Assembly (NCBI GenBank): GCA_030490835.1
Contig: CM059972.1
Span: forward strand, 36,125,452-36,189,451
Reading direction: 5' to 3'
From: Annona cherimola
Lineage: Eukaryota; Streptophyta; Magnoliopsida; Magnoliales; Annonaceae
DNA: 64,000 bases
In this document: piece after piece, positions 22,808-32,961 of the stretch
How positions within the stretch are numbered: the stretch's first letter is position 1
Layout of the letters: the number at the start of each line of letters is the position of its first letter
Notes under the pieces: model-generated
Seen by the model: only the letters and a program-made list of their open reading frames with translations
Told to the model about the DNA's origin: nothing
Database searches by the model: none
Made by a program: the position numbers and the translations under genes

Positions 22808-24591
22808 TTTATGGGTCCATTTGGGTTAGTAATATAAATCAATCTTTGTTGTTCTAACTTGGAAAGCCCAAATCTTGTGTTCCTTGGAACCCAAACTAAT
22901 TTTGCACCATGGTCATATAATTTCTTAAAATTACATTTGTAAGTTTTATGACCCAATTTATTGCAGAAATTACAAGTCATAGGTAATCTTGGAGTAGGCC
23001 TCCAAGTATGCAATGGTTCAATCGTTGGTCTTCTAATCCACTTAAAATTTTTCTTTTGTGGCTTGTATATAGATACAGTTTTAATTTGATATTTCTCAAG
23101 TATTTGCACATTTGATTTGCTACTTTCTCCTTGCTCAAATGTATGATATCCAATACCTCTTTTATGTGTTTGGGAGGTCATATTCAGAAACATTTTAACA
23201 CTTTCTCCTGGATTAGAGAACTTAGCTAATGATTCATTTAATGATTCGTTCTCCTTTTTCAGCAAATCATTTTCTTCTTTCATTTTGTCTAATTTCTCTG
23301 CAAGTTTACCATTTACAATTATTACTGCATCACATTGTTTCTTCTTAATTGTAAACTTGCTTCCTAATTTCTTCATTTCTTCATATAATGAATCATATGC
23401 AGTTTGTAGTTCTTCTAATTCAGTACATTTGAGACATTCTTGAAAAGAAGAATAACTTGATTTAGAATGGGAGAGTTTGGAACTTACCTCTTCATTGCTT
23501 GTGCATTTTGTTGAGGTAGTTCGTTCTTCTTGCTCGATCTGTGCCATGCAGCAGATTCTTGCACATTCTTCCACTTCGATTTCGTCAGTTGAGGAGTTAC
23601 TCGTTGTAGATTCCTCGTCATTCACGTACATGCCTCTTCCTTTGTATCTTTGGAATCTTTTATTGTCCCCTCGATCCTTTCTTTGTTCTTTTACCTTGCT
23701 TTCTTCGGGAGTTGGACATTGAGCTTGCATATGTCCCGAACCGCCGCATCGGTAGCATTTGGTTGATTCTTTCTTCTTCTCGCTGGGAGTTCTTTCCTTG
23801 AAGCTTTTGAAATTTTTGCCTTTCCTCACAAATTTTCTGAAACGTTTTGTGAGTAGGGCGATTTCGTCGTCGTTTTGAGAAGAAGAGGAGTCATCTGTGT
23901 CTTGTGCGGCTTTCAAAGCAATTGCTGTTTTGCCTCTGTGTTGATCCTCATTTTTTTTCTTAATTAGCTCATGTGACATGAGTGAGCTAATTAAGTCTTC
24001 AAGTTTTAGCGTGTTAAGGTCCTTGGCTTCTTCTATTGCAGTGATCTTTGGAGTCCATGATTCGGGTAGAGCTCTTAAAATTTTCATGACCTGCTCAGAT
24101 TCAGATATAGCTTTTCCAAGACCTTTTAGAGCATTAGTAATTTACGAGAACCTAGCAAACATTTCAGAAATATTTTCTCTTTCTAGCATTCTAAAGTTTT
24201 CCAGTTCTCCAATCAAAATATTTCTTCTCGTCCCTTGGACTTGAGAAGTTCCTTCATAGATAGAGGTTAGCATATCCCATATCTCTTTGGCGGTTAAGCA
24301 AGAGGATACTCTATCATATTCAGAAGCAGTAAGAGCACAAAATAAAGAGTTTATAGCTTTGGCGTTGCTCTTAACAATTCTTACTTCCTCATCGGTCCAT
24401 TTGGAAGCTCTTTCATCGGTAGGCAAGGTTACTCCATCTTGGATAGCAATCCAAGAGTCCATGTCGGTAGCCATGATGAGTTGCTTCATACGAAGCTTCC
24501 AATGTCCAAAATTGTTCCCATCAAACAATGGTGGCCTTGTAAAGGATTGACCTTCAGCAAATGCGGGAACGGAAGTAAATTGGGATGCCAT
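22789..24591 (-). pseudogene. gag: gag of copy B with one premature stop
   Basis: The frame matches copy A gag throughout. It starts [17 protein letters not shown] at 24591 and ends at 22789. One in-frame TAA at about 24142 replaces the Lys codon in copy A's ARFSKITNV segment, splitting the gag domain. Both zinc knuckles ([14 protein letters not shown] and CNFCNKLGHKTYKC) and the coiled coil are preserved downstream. Confidence 0.9.
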
Positions 24592-24625
24592 GTCTATAAG
24601 ATCTCTTTGGTAAACTCAAAGACCT

Positions 24626-24637
24626 GCTCTGATACCA
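24626..24637 (-). other. Primer binding site, initiator-Met tRNA, copy B
   Basis: TGGTATCAGAGC on the minus strand, two bases inside the 5' LTR. Confidence 0.93.
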
Positions 24638-25264
24638 CTTGTTGGTCCCGAGTTGATGGGAAAACCCAAGAAGGGAGGGGTGAATTGGGTATTTAAAATT
24701 TATAACAGAAACTTAACCCCGGATTAATCTAGTCCCCTTAATGAAGAAATGAAATGGAAAACAATATAATGTAGAGAGCAGGAATATAAATCAAGCACAC
24801 AGGATTTTTATAGTGGTTCGGGCAACCTCCCTACTCCACTCTTCCAAGCTTACACTCCTTGTGACTTGGGTTCCACTATTGTATTCTCTCAATACAATTA
24901 GAGCCACTGCTCTCTTCTAGATTCCAGCTCTAGGGGGCATCAACAAATCACAGCACAAGTAGGTGATGAGTTACACTCCAATCACACACTACTTTGCTTA
25001 CACTTGATCTTAGTTCCTCAAACTAAATCAAGTTCAACACATAGAAAAGAAACAATAAGAAAACTACACTTTACAGTTGTGTAGAAACAGTTTGGCGCAG
25101 AGAAGAACTTGTTGAATTGGCTTTGAATGATTAGTAGTTGAGCTCTTGCAGTTTGAAGCAAAGTTCTTCCTCTTTAATTTGCTTGATCTCTTTAAAGCTC
25201 TTGTAGATGGTAGTTATGCACACTTAATGATTCTCAGCTACTTCCCTCGTCCACCATGAATGCC

Positions 25265-25271
25265 TTTTATA
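25265..25271 (-). promoter_or_regulatory. TATA box of copy B 5' LTR
   Basis: TATAAAAGG on the minus strand, at the same LTR offset as 16166-16172. Confidence 0.55.
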
Positions 25272-25349
25272 ATTTTGGAGGGAATCCGAACGTTAGAAGG
25301 TAGGTGGCGCGCATTTAATGCGCCAACATTCGAATAAATTCCGACCGTT

Positions 25350-25615
25350 GCGACTCAAGTCGCATGTGGAGTCGACTTCGGATGCGACTTCGCCCAAGTC
25401 GCAGATGGAGTCGACTTCGGGTGCGACTTCGTTTCTCCGTCGCAACTTCAAGTTTCAGTCAGGGTCGACTTGGGCATCAACTTGACCCAAGTCGCAGGTG
25501 AAGTCGACTTCGGGTGCGACTTCGCCTTGTCAGTTTTCAAGTCTGAGTCTTGAGTCGACTTTGGCTTCCGACTTCAACTCAAGTCGATCATGGAGTCCAC
25601 TTGGGTTGCGACTTG
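25350..25615. repeat. AAGTCGACTT palindrome cluster 1, copy B 5' LTR
   Basis: Counterpart of 16255-16515. Confidence 0.85.
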
Positions 25616-26029
25616 ACTTGGTCTTTGCAAAATATGCTCTGTTCTTCATTTGATCTTCCTCTATTTTGCTGGCTTGTTTCCTTTAATCATTTTCATTTTG
25701 AAATAATCCCTTATACTTGTAGATCTTGAAGTCCTTGTCTTTGGTTTATCTTGGATTGTCTTGAATCTTGTGATTCTTAGGAGAGCTTGAGTCCTGCTTG
25801 GTTGAATCATGCGCCTTGCTTTGCATTTGACTCAGTTGGTCTTTAAGACTTGATAGACTTGATTAGAAGTTGAACATGAATCTTTTCTTTGAATTGAACT
25901 CATTTGACCTTTATCTTTGAATCCTTGGACTTGATAAACTTGATTTGATCTCCATCTTGAATCTTTGCTTTGAACTTGAGTGAGAGATTCTTTGAATAGG
26001 CTTTGAAACTGCATCTTTGAAGTCTGAAC

Positions 26030-26345
26030 TTCTCAAGTCGCGGATGAAGTCGACTTTGTCTGCGACTTCACCCAAGTCGCACCTGGAGTCGACTTAGCCT
26101 GCGACTTGGGCAGCTTCGTGCCCCAAAATTCAGCTTTGGACAGTTTTTCACGATTGAAGTCGATAGCGAGGTCGACTTCGTCTGCGACTTGGCTACCCAA
26201 GTCGCATGTGAAGTCGACTTGGGATGCGACTTCACCTGCAAGTTGATTTTGCCTTTGAGGTTCTTTCTCAAGTCGATAGTTGAGTCGACTTTGGGATCGA
26301 CTTCACCCTAAGTCGAAGTCCAAGTCGATTTGGGGATCGACTTGG
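26030..26345. repeat. AAGTCGACTT palindrome cluster 2, copy B 5' LTR
   Basis: Counterpart of 16930-17260. Confidence 0.85.
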
Positions 26346-26479
26346 CTACTTAAGTTCCTTAAAAACAAATGGCAAACTCATTAGTCCTTTAAATATACTC
26401 AAGTTAGTTGTTGTTAATCATCAAAACTCAATCTTTGATCAATTTTGTTTTGTTTTGAAGCATTGTTTCCAACAATTCT

Positions 26480-26605
26480 ATCTCATATCACGTTTCATCA
26501 AGGGGATTGAAATTATAAGGGGTTAAGTTTTAATTCACCAAAGAATTTTTCAGAACCCAATTCACCCCTCCCCTCTTGGGTTTTGCCATTAACTCGGGGC
26601 CAACA
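26480..26605 (+). repeat. 3' LTR of copy C, last part
   Basis: Continues the copy C LTR after copy B (ATCTCATATCACG onward) and ends GGGGCCAACA, followed by the TSD GTCCG. Confidence 0.93.
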
Positions 26606-26610
26606 GTCCG

Positions 26611-28166
26611 CTTATACCTTTCAAGTAGACCTAGTACTTTGGGCACATGAAACTTTCATAAAAACCATCTTTAATATGCTAGCATAATTTTTCATTCAGA
26701 AACTTAGAATCACAGCATTTTTCATAACATTTATCAAAGAAATTTCACAAGGTCATCTTGTAAATAAAAGAATCATTTTAATACATATTTAACTAAGGAA
26801 TGACCATCCTTAAATACTTCTTGAAATAATTTCAATATTCACATCAAGCAGTTAGAACAAAAGTTGCATTTATTTAAAACAATTTAGAAAATACAATCAT
26901 TTAAAAATTTGCTTGCTTACTTGTGTTTCTCTAGCTTTCCAAATCTGCCTTTTCTTTGCCCTTTCCTACATGAGAATAATATAATATTCATATATTTCTT
27001 TTGCTTGCATCCAACTTAGTTTTTCAACCCATTTTCATTAACATATATAATCCATTTGACTTCTCAAGTCATTATGCTTATACAACCCATACTTGTACAT
27101 TATATCGGCTATTACACATCATATTTAATCCCATAAATAGGGTAATCATTCAATCACTTAATAATCATTCAATAATCGTTATTTAAAGGTTCATTACCTT
27201 CCATACACCATTTTTCACTTATTTTCCAAAATTTTTACACATCGGTGCTCATTTTAAGCACACGTTGTTGCCTTAAACCTCATTAATTAATCCCAAAATT
27301 TGAAATTAACATCATGTATCTAAACAGATGTATATTTACGAAATTTATCATACTTTCATGCATTTTTTCCCATAATCAATTTACATAAGTTATTTACCAC
27401 TTATGCATATCTATCCTTCCACATATATCCATTTCACAACACATATATGATGTATTTCATAAAATTTTCCAAATCAGAAACTTAGTCCATATTTCAGCAT
27501 GATAATCATCCTTAATTAACACTTTATTTAGGATATTTTTATGGAATTTTAATCCACTAATCATAGGTTTCCAAAACAGCAACTTTGGAACCCGTTTTTC
27601 ACACTTTTAATGTATCTTTCGATACTTAACCCTAAACAGTTTTATAATTCCGAATTTTCAGAAATTAATCCAACTTTTCCTAACCCAAATCTAGGGTATT
27701 AACACATATTTAACATTCATAATTTAACTCCTCTCAAAATAGCAACTTTCATGTACATATTGGGTGTCTTTCTCACCCCATTTTGCATATCCATACCTAT
27801 GCCCTAAAATTCCAGATTTAAGGCAAGGTTAATTCATTCCTTTTGGTCATTCAAAGTACCCTAAATTTAGAGTAATTTACCCTCTAAATCATCCATAATT
27901 CACTTAAGAATACTTACACAACATTCATGTCACAAAAACATGGAAATCGGGTCATATACATCACTTTGAATTCTATTCTTTCTAAAATTCATATCTTAAG
28001 CTTAAATCAACAAATATATATTTCACTAAAACATGATTCATAGCCTAAACATGATACTAATCCAAAATAGTAACTTAACACTTGCATTTAGGATTTATCA
28101 AGTTAGGTTTTCAACCCATATTCCATTCTAATCTCCATTTCAACTTCATAAATCATTGAAATTCAT
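26611..28166 (-). other. Second piece of the interrupted solo LTR
   Basis: AT-rich, no gene. It aligns in order with about 60950-62750 of the other solo LTR (for example CATATATTTC-TTTGCTTGCAT and CAAAACAGCAACTTTGGAA). Confidence 0.75.
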
Positions 28167-28175
28167 ATATATATA

Positions 28176-28329
28176 GGGATATATTCAGGTGCAGCAAGGC
28201 TGCACCCGAATTTCCCGTGCTGGTGCGCCATCGTACCATCCGTTCCAGCGCGTGAGATCCTGGCCGCTCGTTCGGCCATGCGTGGGAGACTGCGTTTAGC
28301 CCGTTCGCTGGTGCGTGTAGGTTGTAGTG
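28176..28329 (+). repeat. MULE left terminal inverted repeat
   Basis: Matches the reverse complement of 36691-36844 with only a few mismatches (for example at GTGCTGGTGC versus ATGCAGGTGC). It contains an inner short inverted repeat, GTGCAGCAAGGCTGCAC. Confidence 0.93.
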
Positions 28330-28860
28330 GGGAGCTGGCATGCCGATTTTCGTGCTGACTCCTGTCCCGTCGTGGAAACGTGGGGAGGAGAGAAGGTGGC
28401 GCGTGGGGAAGAGGGGAGAGTGTTGGGAAGCGGGAAGAGAGGAAGAGAGGGGAAGAGGAGGCTAAAAGCTGGAAAAAGAAAGAGGAAGAGCGCAGGGAAG
28501 AGGAGGCTGGCAGCTGGGAAGTAAGAGAGAGCGGGTGGAAGAGAGAGGGAGAGCGCGGGAAGAGCAGGAACGCAGTGCGAGAGGGAGATTGTGGGGAAGA
28601 GAAGGCAGCCGCAGAACTGAGAGGGGAGACAGTGTTGAATGCTGCCAGGGCACCGTTGCCAGCGTCGACGCTGCCAGAGCGGACTTGCAGGACGAAAGGA
28701 GATGATCGGTGAGACAAAACAAAGACAGGAAACGAAAAACAGAGGATTTTCGGAGCACTAGAAGTTGCCAGTTCCGACCTTGACGATGAAGGAAGAGGCT
28801 GCCATCAGCAAGACAGCGTCGCTAGGAGAAAAGAGGAAGACAACATTGCCGGTTATCTTC
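28330..28860 (+). other. Purine-rich, GC-rich leader region of the MULE
   Basis: About 28380-28620 is almost pure A/G on the plus strand, with repeated GGGAAGAG and GGGAGAG words, unlike the AT-rich surroundings. ORFs on the opposite strand are low-complexity. It may be a 5' leader for the plus-strand ORF. GGTGAG at 28708-28713 could be a splice donor paired with TTTGCAG ending at 30136. This is speculative. Confidence 0.35.
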
Positions 28861-29849
28861 CTTTTACACAAACTTAAATATAAAAATAATTTGTGCTTTT
28901 GTCCATGAATTTTTGCCTGCATTGTATTATTGTGTATCCACTAATTGTTGCCCGCATATTGTTCATTAATTGTATTTTTATTAAAATTATTTCATAACTT
29001 ATATTTAGAGGCCCATCTTTGCCACATACTTTTGCTGTCTCCATACTTGCATAGATTCTGCTGTCTCAATGTTAGCTATGCTCTAATATTTTGCAGGAAG
29101 AAATTGAATTAAATAGCTATGAAATCACTGCTGGAATCCATCTTAAAATCTTCTGTTTAAAACCTTTCAATGGAATTTTATGGACATAACAGCCTTCCGT
29201 AAGGTTCACCTGTATATGTCTTTCTAACGCATGATCCTATCTCTATATTATATTAAGGCTAAGGATTATTTAACATATAATGAGGGACCAATGGCTACTT
29301 CAATGAATCCGTAATATTTATAGCATATTGTTCTAAGTCCAGTATAACACACTAATTTGTAAGTGACAGCATGTTATATGATGAATGAACATATTGTATT
29401 AGATGACAAAGGAGTTCAACGACTTTACAACTTTTATATTTGTTACTATAAATTTGCTACATGTGCATTAAACACGGAATGTTGCTTGACAAATGTTAGA
29501 GTATTTAACCATTGAGTTGCTTTCGTTGTTATTGAGGTTGGATTCGTAGTCTCTTTCAATTTTCCTAATATTCAACAACCAATTCATAGTTGTCATTAAT
29601 TTCTTTGGTTGCTATTGTCTCTATATTGTATGCAGTGGGAAAAATTGTCATTAATTCAAATGCTGTGGACAAAATATTTGAAACTAAGGAGATTACCTAC
29701 ATCATTTTAAGTTGATTATGTACATTGTTTTAAGCTACATCTTCTGATTGCCTTCAACGGTAGGACTCAACTTATTTTATTATGAAGCAATGATTTATAT
29801 ATATTTGGTTGACATTTGTCCATTTATTGGAATAGAATATCAGACCAGC
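28861..29849. other. MULE non-coding interval
   Basis: AT-rich, no gene or clear repeat seen. It would be an intron or 5' leader if the accessory ORF is transcribed from the left terminal repeat. Confidence 0.3.
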
Positions 29850-29989
29850 GTGCTGTTGGTGCACTTAGCGTGTTGTTGGTGTACTCAGCATGCTGTGTGT
29901 GTACTCAGCGCACTCTTGATCTACTCAGCGCGCTGTTGGGCTACACAGCAAGCTATTCATGTACTCAACGGGCTTTTTGTCTACTTAGC
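29850..29989 (+). repeat. 20-bp minisatellite upstream of the MULE accessory ORF
   Basis: Seven tandem units of exactly 20 bp, of the form G-YGCTGTTGGTGTACTCAGC, degenerate at several positions. Each junction recreates CAGC-RY-GCTG, a near-palindrome. Units at 29850, 29870, 29890, 29910, 29930, 29950 and 29970. There are no spacers, so it is not a CRISPR. Confidence 0.88.
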
Positions 29990-30159
29990 ATAATTTTTGT
30001 CGGTGTAGAAGTGTATCTGTTCATACTGTCTTATCAGCCTGTTCATCCCATTGTTACTTTCAAAATGAATGAAATAATATATAATGCATCATAAGCGGTT
30101 GATGATCCTCACCAAAATTTGTCTCACACTTTGCAGAACAATTGTGAAATTAGTACAAC

Positions 30160-31749
30160 ATGGTGAATACACGAAGTAATGCTAGGCCAAAGAAGACTAC
30201 AGTTCGAAAGCGACGAGAAGCAGGGCCATCATGCATTAATCTCCCGGACAAGAAACAAAAAATAGTCATTCAGGAAGAGGGCTCCGAGAAGACTTTATAC
30301 TTCCTGGACTTGCGGACATCGTTGATTTATAAAGAGAAGTTTCAATCGAGGCTAGTGATGAAGGGCCAACCACTTTGCATTGAAGACTTCAGTGATTTTC
30401 CTTTCTCTAAGTGGTTGGTTGACTGTGGATTGTCTGAATTTGTGATGGTTGAAGAGGATATTTACCCTGATCTGGTGAGAATGTTTTACTGTAACATGAA
30501 TAAAGAGGCCATTACATATGTTAAGGGAGTGAAGATACCAATGAACGATGAAATGCTGAAAGAGGTATTTGACATACCGATATGGTCAGGAGTGGATCCT
30601 CCAGTGATAAGCAAGGAGATGTCATTCACGTTGCTCAGCGGCGATAAAGAGAAAGGAAAGGAGGCAGCTAGGCTAACTTCTCGGGAGTTGCTCACTTTAA
30701 ACATGAAACTGCTACACTATGTGATTGTGAACAACGTCTTCTCGAGAGCTGGGTCGATATCCGAAGTGTCAATCCATGACGCTTACTGCTTATATGCACA
30801 TGAGAAGGAGATCTTACTTGCTGCACCCGTGGAGATTTTCGACCACATGCTTAAGTGTCGAAAGCGGAAGAATGGAGCTCTGCCATATGGGAATGCTATC
30901 ACCAGGATTTTGAAGCATTTTCGAGTTGATTTGTCTGGCGAGGAGGTGACGAGGCATAAATTCTCAGATAGAATTGATGGTGGTTTGATGCGCAGGATGA
31001 GATACGTGCATAATAAAGAGGCTAATGAGTGGCTTCCTACTTCACCAAAGGTGGGGAAAAACACACAAGAGGAAGAGATTGACAAGCAAACAGAGGAGCC
31101 AAATACAGTTGAGCCGGTCACACCACTACGCGAGCATAGCGTTAGTGACAAAAAGGAAGAGGCAATGCCATCAATTGCTGAACTTCGATTGGAGGAGGTG
31201 TTGAGTGCTAAGATCGAAGAGATGAAGAGAGAAATTAAGTCTCACATCTCCCAGCTTTTATCTACATGCTTCAACCCACCAAAAGTCACTCCAGTAAAGA
31301 GAACTTCTCCAGTGGATGTCAGTTTCACTCCGACATCCGAGGTGGCCACCCCCACATCAGTTATTCCCACTCCTACATCCGAGGTGCCCACCCCGACATT
31401 TGTTATCCCCACCCCTACATCCGTGATGTCCACTCCCACAGAGAACCCCTCAACAACTCCTAAGTTTTACACTCCCGTTGTGTATACCCCAACTGAAGTG
31501 CTAATATCAACTTCCATATCTCCTCGTCCAGCACCCAAATCACAAGGTCAATCCAATTCACCGCAGTCGTCACCCTCTCTTGCTGACATACCAACCGCAG
31601 ATCATTTAAATGTCAATGCCTTGTATTCTGGGAATATTGGACGCCTTGCCAGAGGGGTGGAGCAAGTCCTTGAGCATGTCGGTAGGATTGACAAGAGACT
31701 TGAAGCCGTTGAACTTGCGTTGCAGAGAGATGACAACGGAGATAAGTGA
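30160..31749 (+). CDS. MULE accessory ORF; putative plant transposon protein family
   Basis: A 529-residue open frame. The start MVNTRSNARPKKTTVRKRRE is basic and may be a nuclear localisation signal. The core (about 45-290) has EEDIYPDLVRMFYCNMNKEA near residue 97 and GALPYGNAITRILKHFRVDL near 237. These match IYPDLTRLFYYLWDD and GVLPYGSWITKILERCEVDI of Sirevirus ORF3, with 137 and 148 residues between them. An acidic linker with short coiled coil follows (LEEVLSAKIEEMKREIKSH), then a Pro/Thr repeat region of eight-residue units such as PTSEVATP (about 385-440), then a short amphipathic C-terminus. It is not a transposase: no DDE motif, zinc finger or SWIM domain. It is intact beside a broken transposase. 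CAGCATGCTG-like motifs flank it. Function unknown. Confidence 0.78.
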   Translation: MVNTRSNARPKKTTVRKRREAGPSCINLPDKKQKIVIQEEGSEKTLYFLDLRTSLIYKEKFQSRLVMKGQPLCIEDFSDFPFSKWLVDCGLSEFVMVEEDIYPDLVRMFYCNMNKEAITYVKGVKIPMNDEMLKEVFDIPIWSGVDPPVISKEMSFTLLSGDKEKGKEAARLTSRELLTLNMKLLHYVIVNNVFSRAGSISEVSIHDAYCLYAHEKEILLAAPVEIFDHMLKCRKRKNGALPYGNAITRILKHFRVDLSGEEVTRHKFSDRIDGGLMRRMRYVHNKEANEWLPTSPKVGKNTQEEEIDKQTEEPNTVEPVTPLREHSVSDKKEEAMPSIAELRLEEVLSAKIEEMKREIKSHISQLLSTCFNPPKVTPVKRTSPVDVSFTPTSEVATPTSVIPTPTSEVPTPTFVIPTPTSVMSTPTENPSTTPKFYTPVVYTPTEVLISTSISPRPAPKSQGQSNSPQSSPSLADIPTADHLNVNALYSGNIGRLARGVEQVLEHVGRIDKRLEAVELALQRDDNGDK

Positions 31750-32961
31750 AGACATAGTTGGAGGATGTGCAGCACTAGCTTTTCTACTTCTTTATACTTT
31801 CTGTGTTGAACTGGTAGATATATTTGTTTACTTTGTGAGACTGAATACATTAGAATATGTAGTGTTGAGTATTTTACAGGTTATGAATGATGACTTTATA
31901 TTGTGTCATGTGTTGGCGTGACAATTGTAGGTTATGTTTGTGCTTACTTTGATGTGAGGTGTTGCATCAGCGTGCTAGATGCTTTATACGGTGTTGATTG
32001 ATATGACAACAGGTTTTGTGTTTGTGAATATTTTCTGTTAAGCGTGATATAGAAATGCTTCTCAAGTAAATGTGTGAAATAGATTGTACAGGTGGATATT
32101 CTGAAATGGAACGGAATGTGCAGGTTATGTTGAGTTGAGAGTCAGCACGCTGACTGGCCAGTGAGCGTGCCATGTCATGTTAAGGTGTTACCTGTAAAAA
32201 TTGAAGGTGCAGGTCATCTGTTTGTTTCTATGCACAATCAAGGATACTATATGCACAGGTGGATATTCTGAAATGGAATGGAATGTGTAGGTCATGTTGA
32301 GCTGAGATTCAGCACGCTGACTGGCCAGTGAGCGTGCCATGTCCTGTTAAAGTGAGCGTCAGCATGCTGATTGGCCAATCAGATTCAAAGACGTCTGCAT
32401 CCTCAGTATAGTGAATCAAAAACACTTCCATTTCTTTCATTGTGTACATGTGAATACAACATTCTTACAACTCCTTTCCTTTTCATACAAAAAAATACAT
32501 ATCCAGTTGAGTCATTGTATATATGTAAATACAAATAAATACAACTCCTTTCCTTTCCACACCAAAAATACACTTCAATCTGAAAATGTTCATTGAAATT
32601 ACAATGGGTCATAATTTCTATAAATGAAACTCGAACGTAGCTCGTGTTGTTGCTTATCTATCCATGCATACATCCACATGCTTCACTATCATCCTGCATT
32701 GCCAATAAAATAATCAAAATGCATATATAGTTCGTTGACAACTTTACACACAACCAATGACAGTGTATAAGAGCGATAGTACCATACGCACAAAACCATT
32801 GATGGAGCCCACACCAGCCTAACAGTCATGCATGCACTAATCTGCAGAAAGTAGAAGAATTAGCTGAAGAGAATGAAAAATATAAAAATTATGAAGATTT
32901 TATAAGTGTATAAGGTTTTGATTGGTTAAATCAAATATGATATCATTATACCATGTTGCCC
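31750..32961. repeat. MULE interval between convergent genes, with direct repeats and palindromic motifs
   Basis: No gene. A ~99-bp direct repeat occurs at about 32089-32187 and 32256-32354 (starting CAGGTGGATATTCTGAAATGG). Each copy includes TCAGCACGCTGACTGGCCAG. Another TCAGCATGCTGATTGGCCA is near 32360. A second duplication covers about 32439-32500 and 32510-32570 (ACAACTCCTTTCCTTT). A short stretch at about 32387-32427 resembles 34108-34148 within the transposase. Confidence 0.7.

Larger units (their letters stand above)
15541..26474 (-). mobile_element. Sirevirus-type Copia element, copy B (complete, degraded coding)
   Basis: The 10,934-bp element has LTRs of 1836 and 1835 bp and TSD ATTCT at 15536-15540 and 26475-26479. 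It is inserted in the 3' LTR of copy C, in the opposite orientation. Minus-strand order is LTR, PBS, gag, pol, spacer, ORF3, polypurine tract, LTR. By eye the LTRs differ at only a few percent of positions, so the insertion is fairly recent. Gag has one premature stop and pol two, while ORF3 is open. Confidence 0.96.
24640..26474 (-). repeat. 5' LTR of copy B
   Basis: 1835 bp, nearly identical to 15541-17376, with TG...CA ends. It contains the TATA box at 25265-25271. Confidence 0.95.
10764..26605 (+). mobile_element. Gag-only Sirevirus relative, copy C (non-autonomous), split by copy B
   Basis: LTRs are at 10764-12062 and 14358-15540 plus 26480-26605, with TSD GTCCG at 10759-10763 and 26606-26610. 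The internal region is only 2295 bp and contains the PBS, a broken gag, and a polypurine-rich tail. No protease, integrase, reverse transcriptase, RNase H or ORF3 is present. The layout matches the class known as TR-GAG. It presumably depends on proteins of full-length relatives such as copy A. The two LTRs are nearly identical apart from small changes, including a 12-bp duplication near 14637. Confidence 0.93.

Noticed and set aside
28163..28758. ORFs of 98-184 residues across the MULE left end
   Set aside because: Low-complexity translations of the purine-rich leader and terminal repeat; no domain, and they cross the element boundary.
29850..29989. CRISPR-like regular array
   Set aside because: Units are directly adjacent with no unique spacers, in a plant transposon. 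It is a minisatellite.
29748..30094. Two Cys/Leu-rich ORFs over the minisatellite
   Set aside because: The 20-bp unit is not a multiple of three and is open in several frames, so the ORFs are by-products of the repeat.
30160..31749. Accessory MULE ORF as a transposase
   Set aside because: No DDE residues, zinc finger or SWIM motif. The real transposase remnant is on the other strand at 32962-35293.
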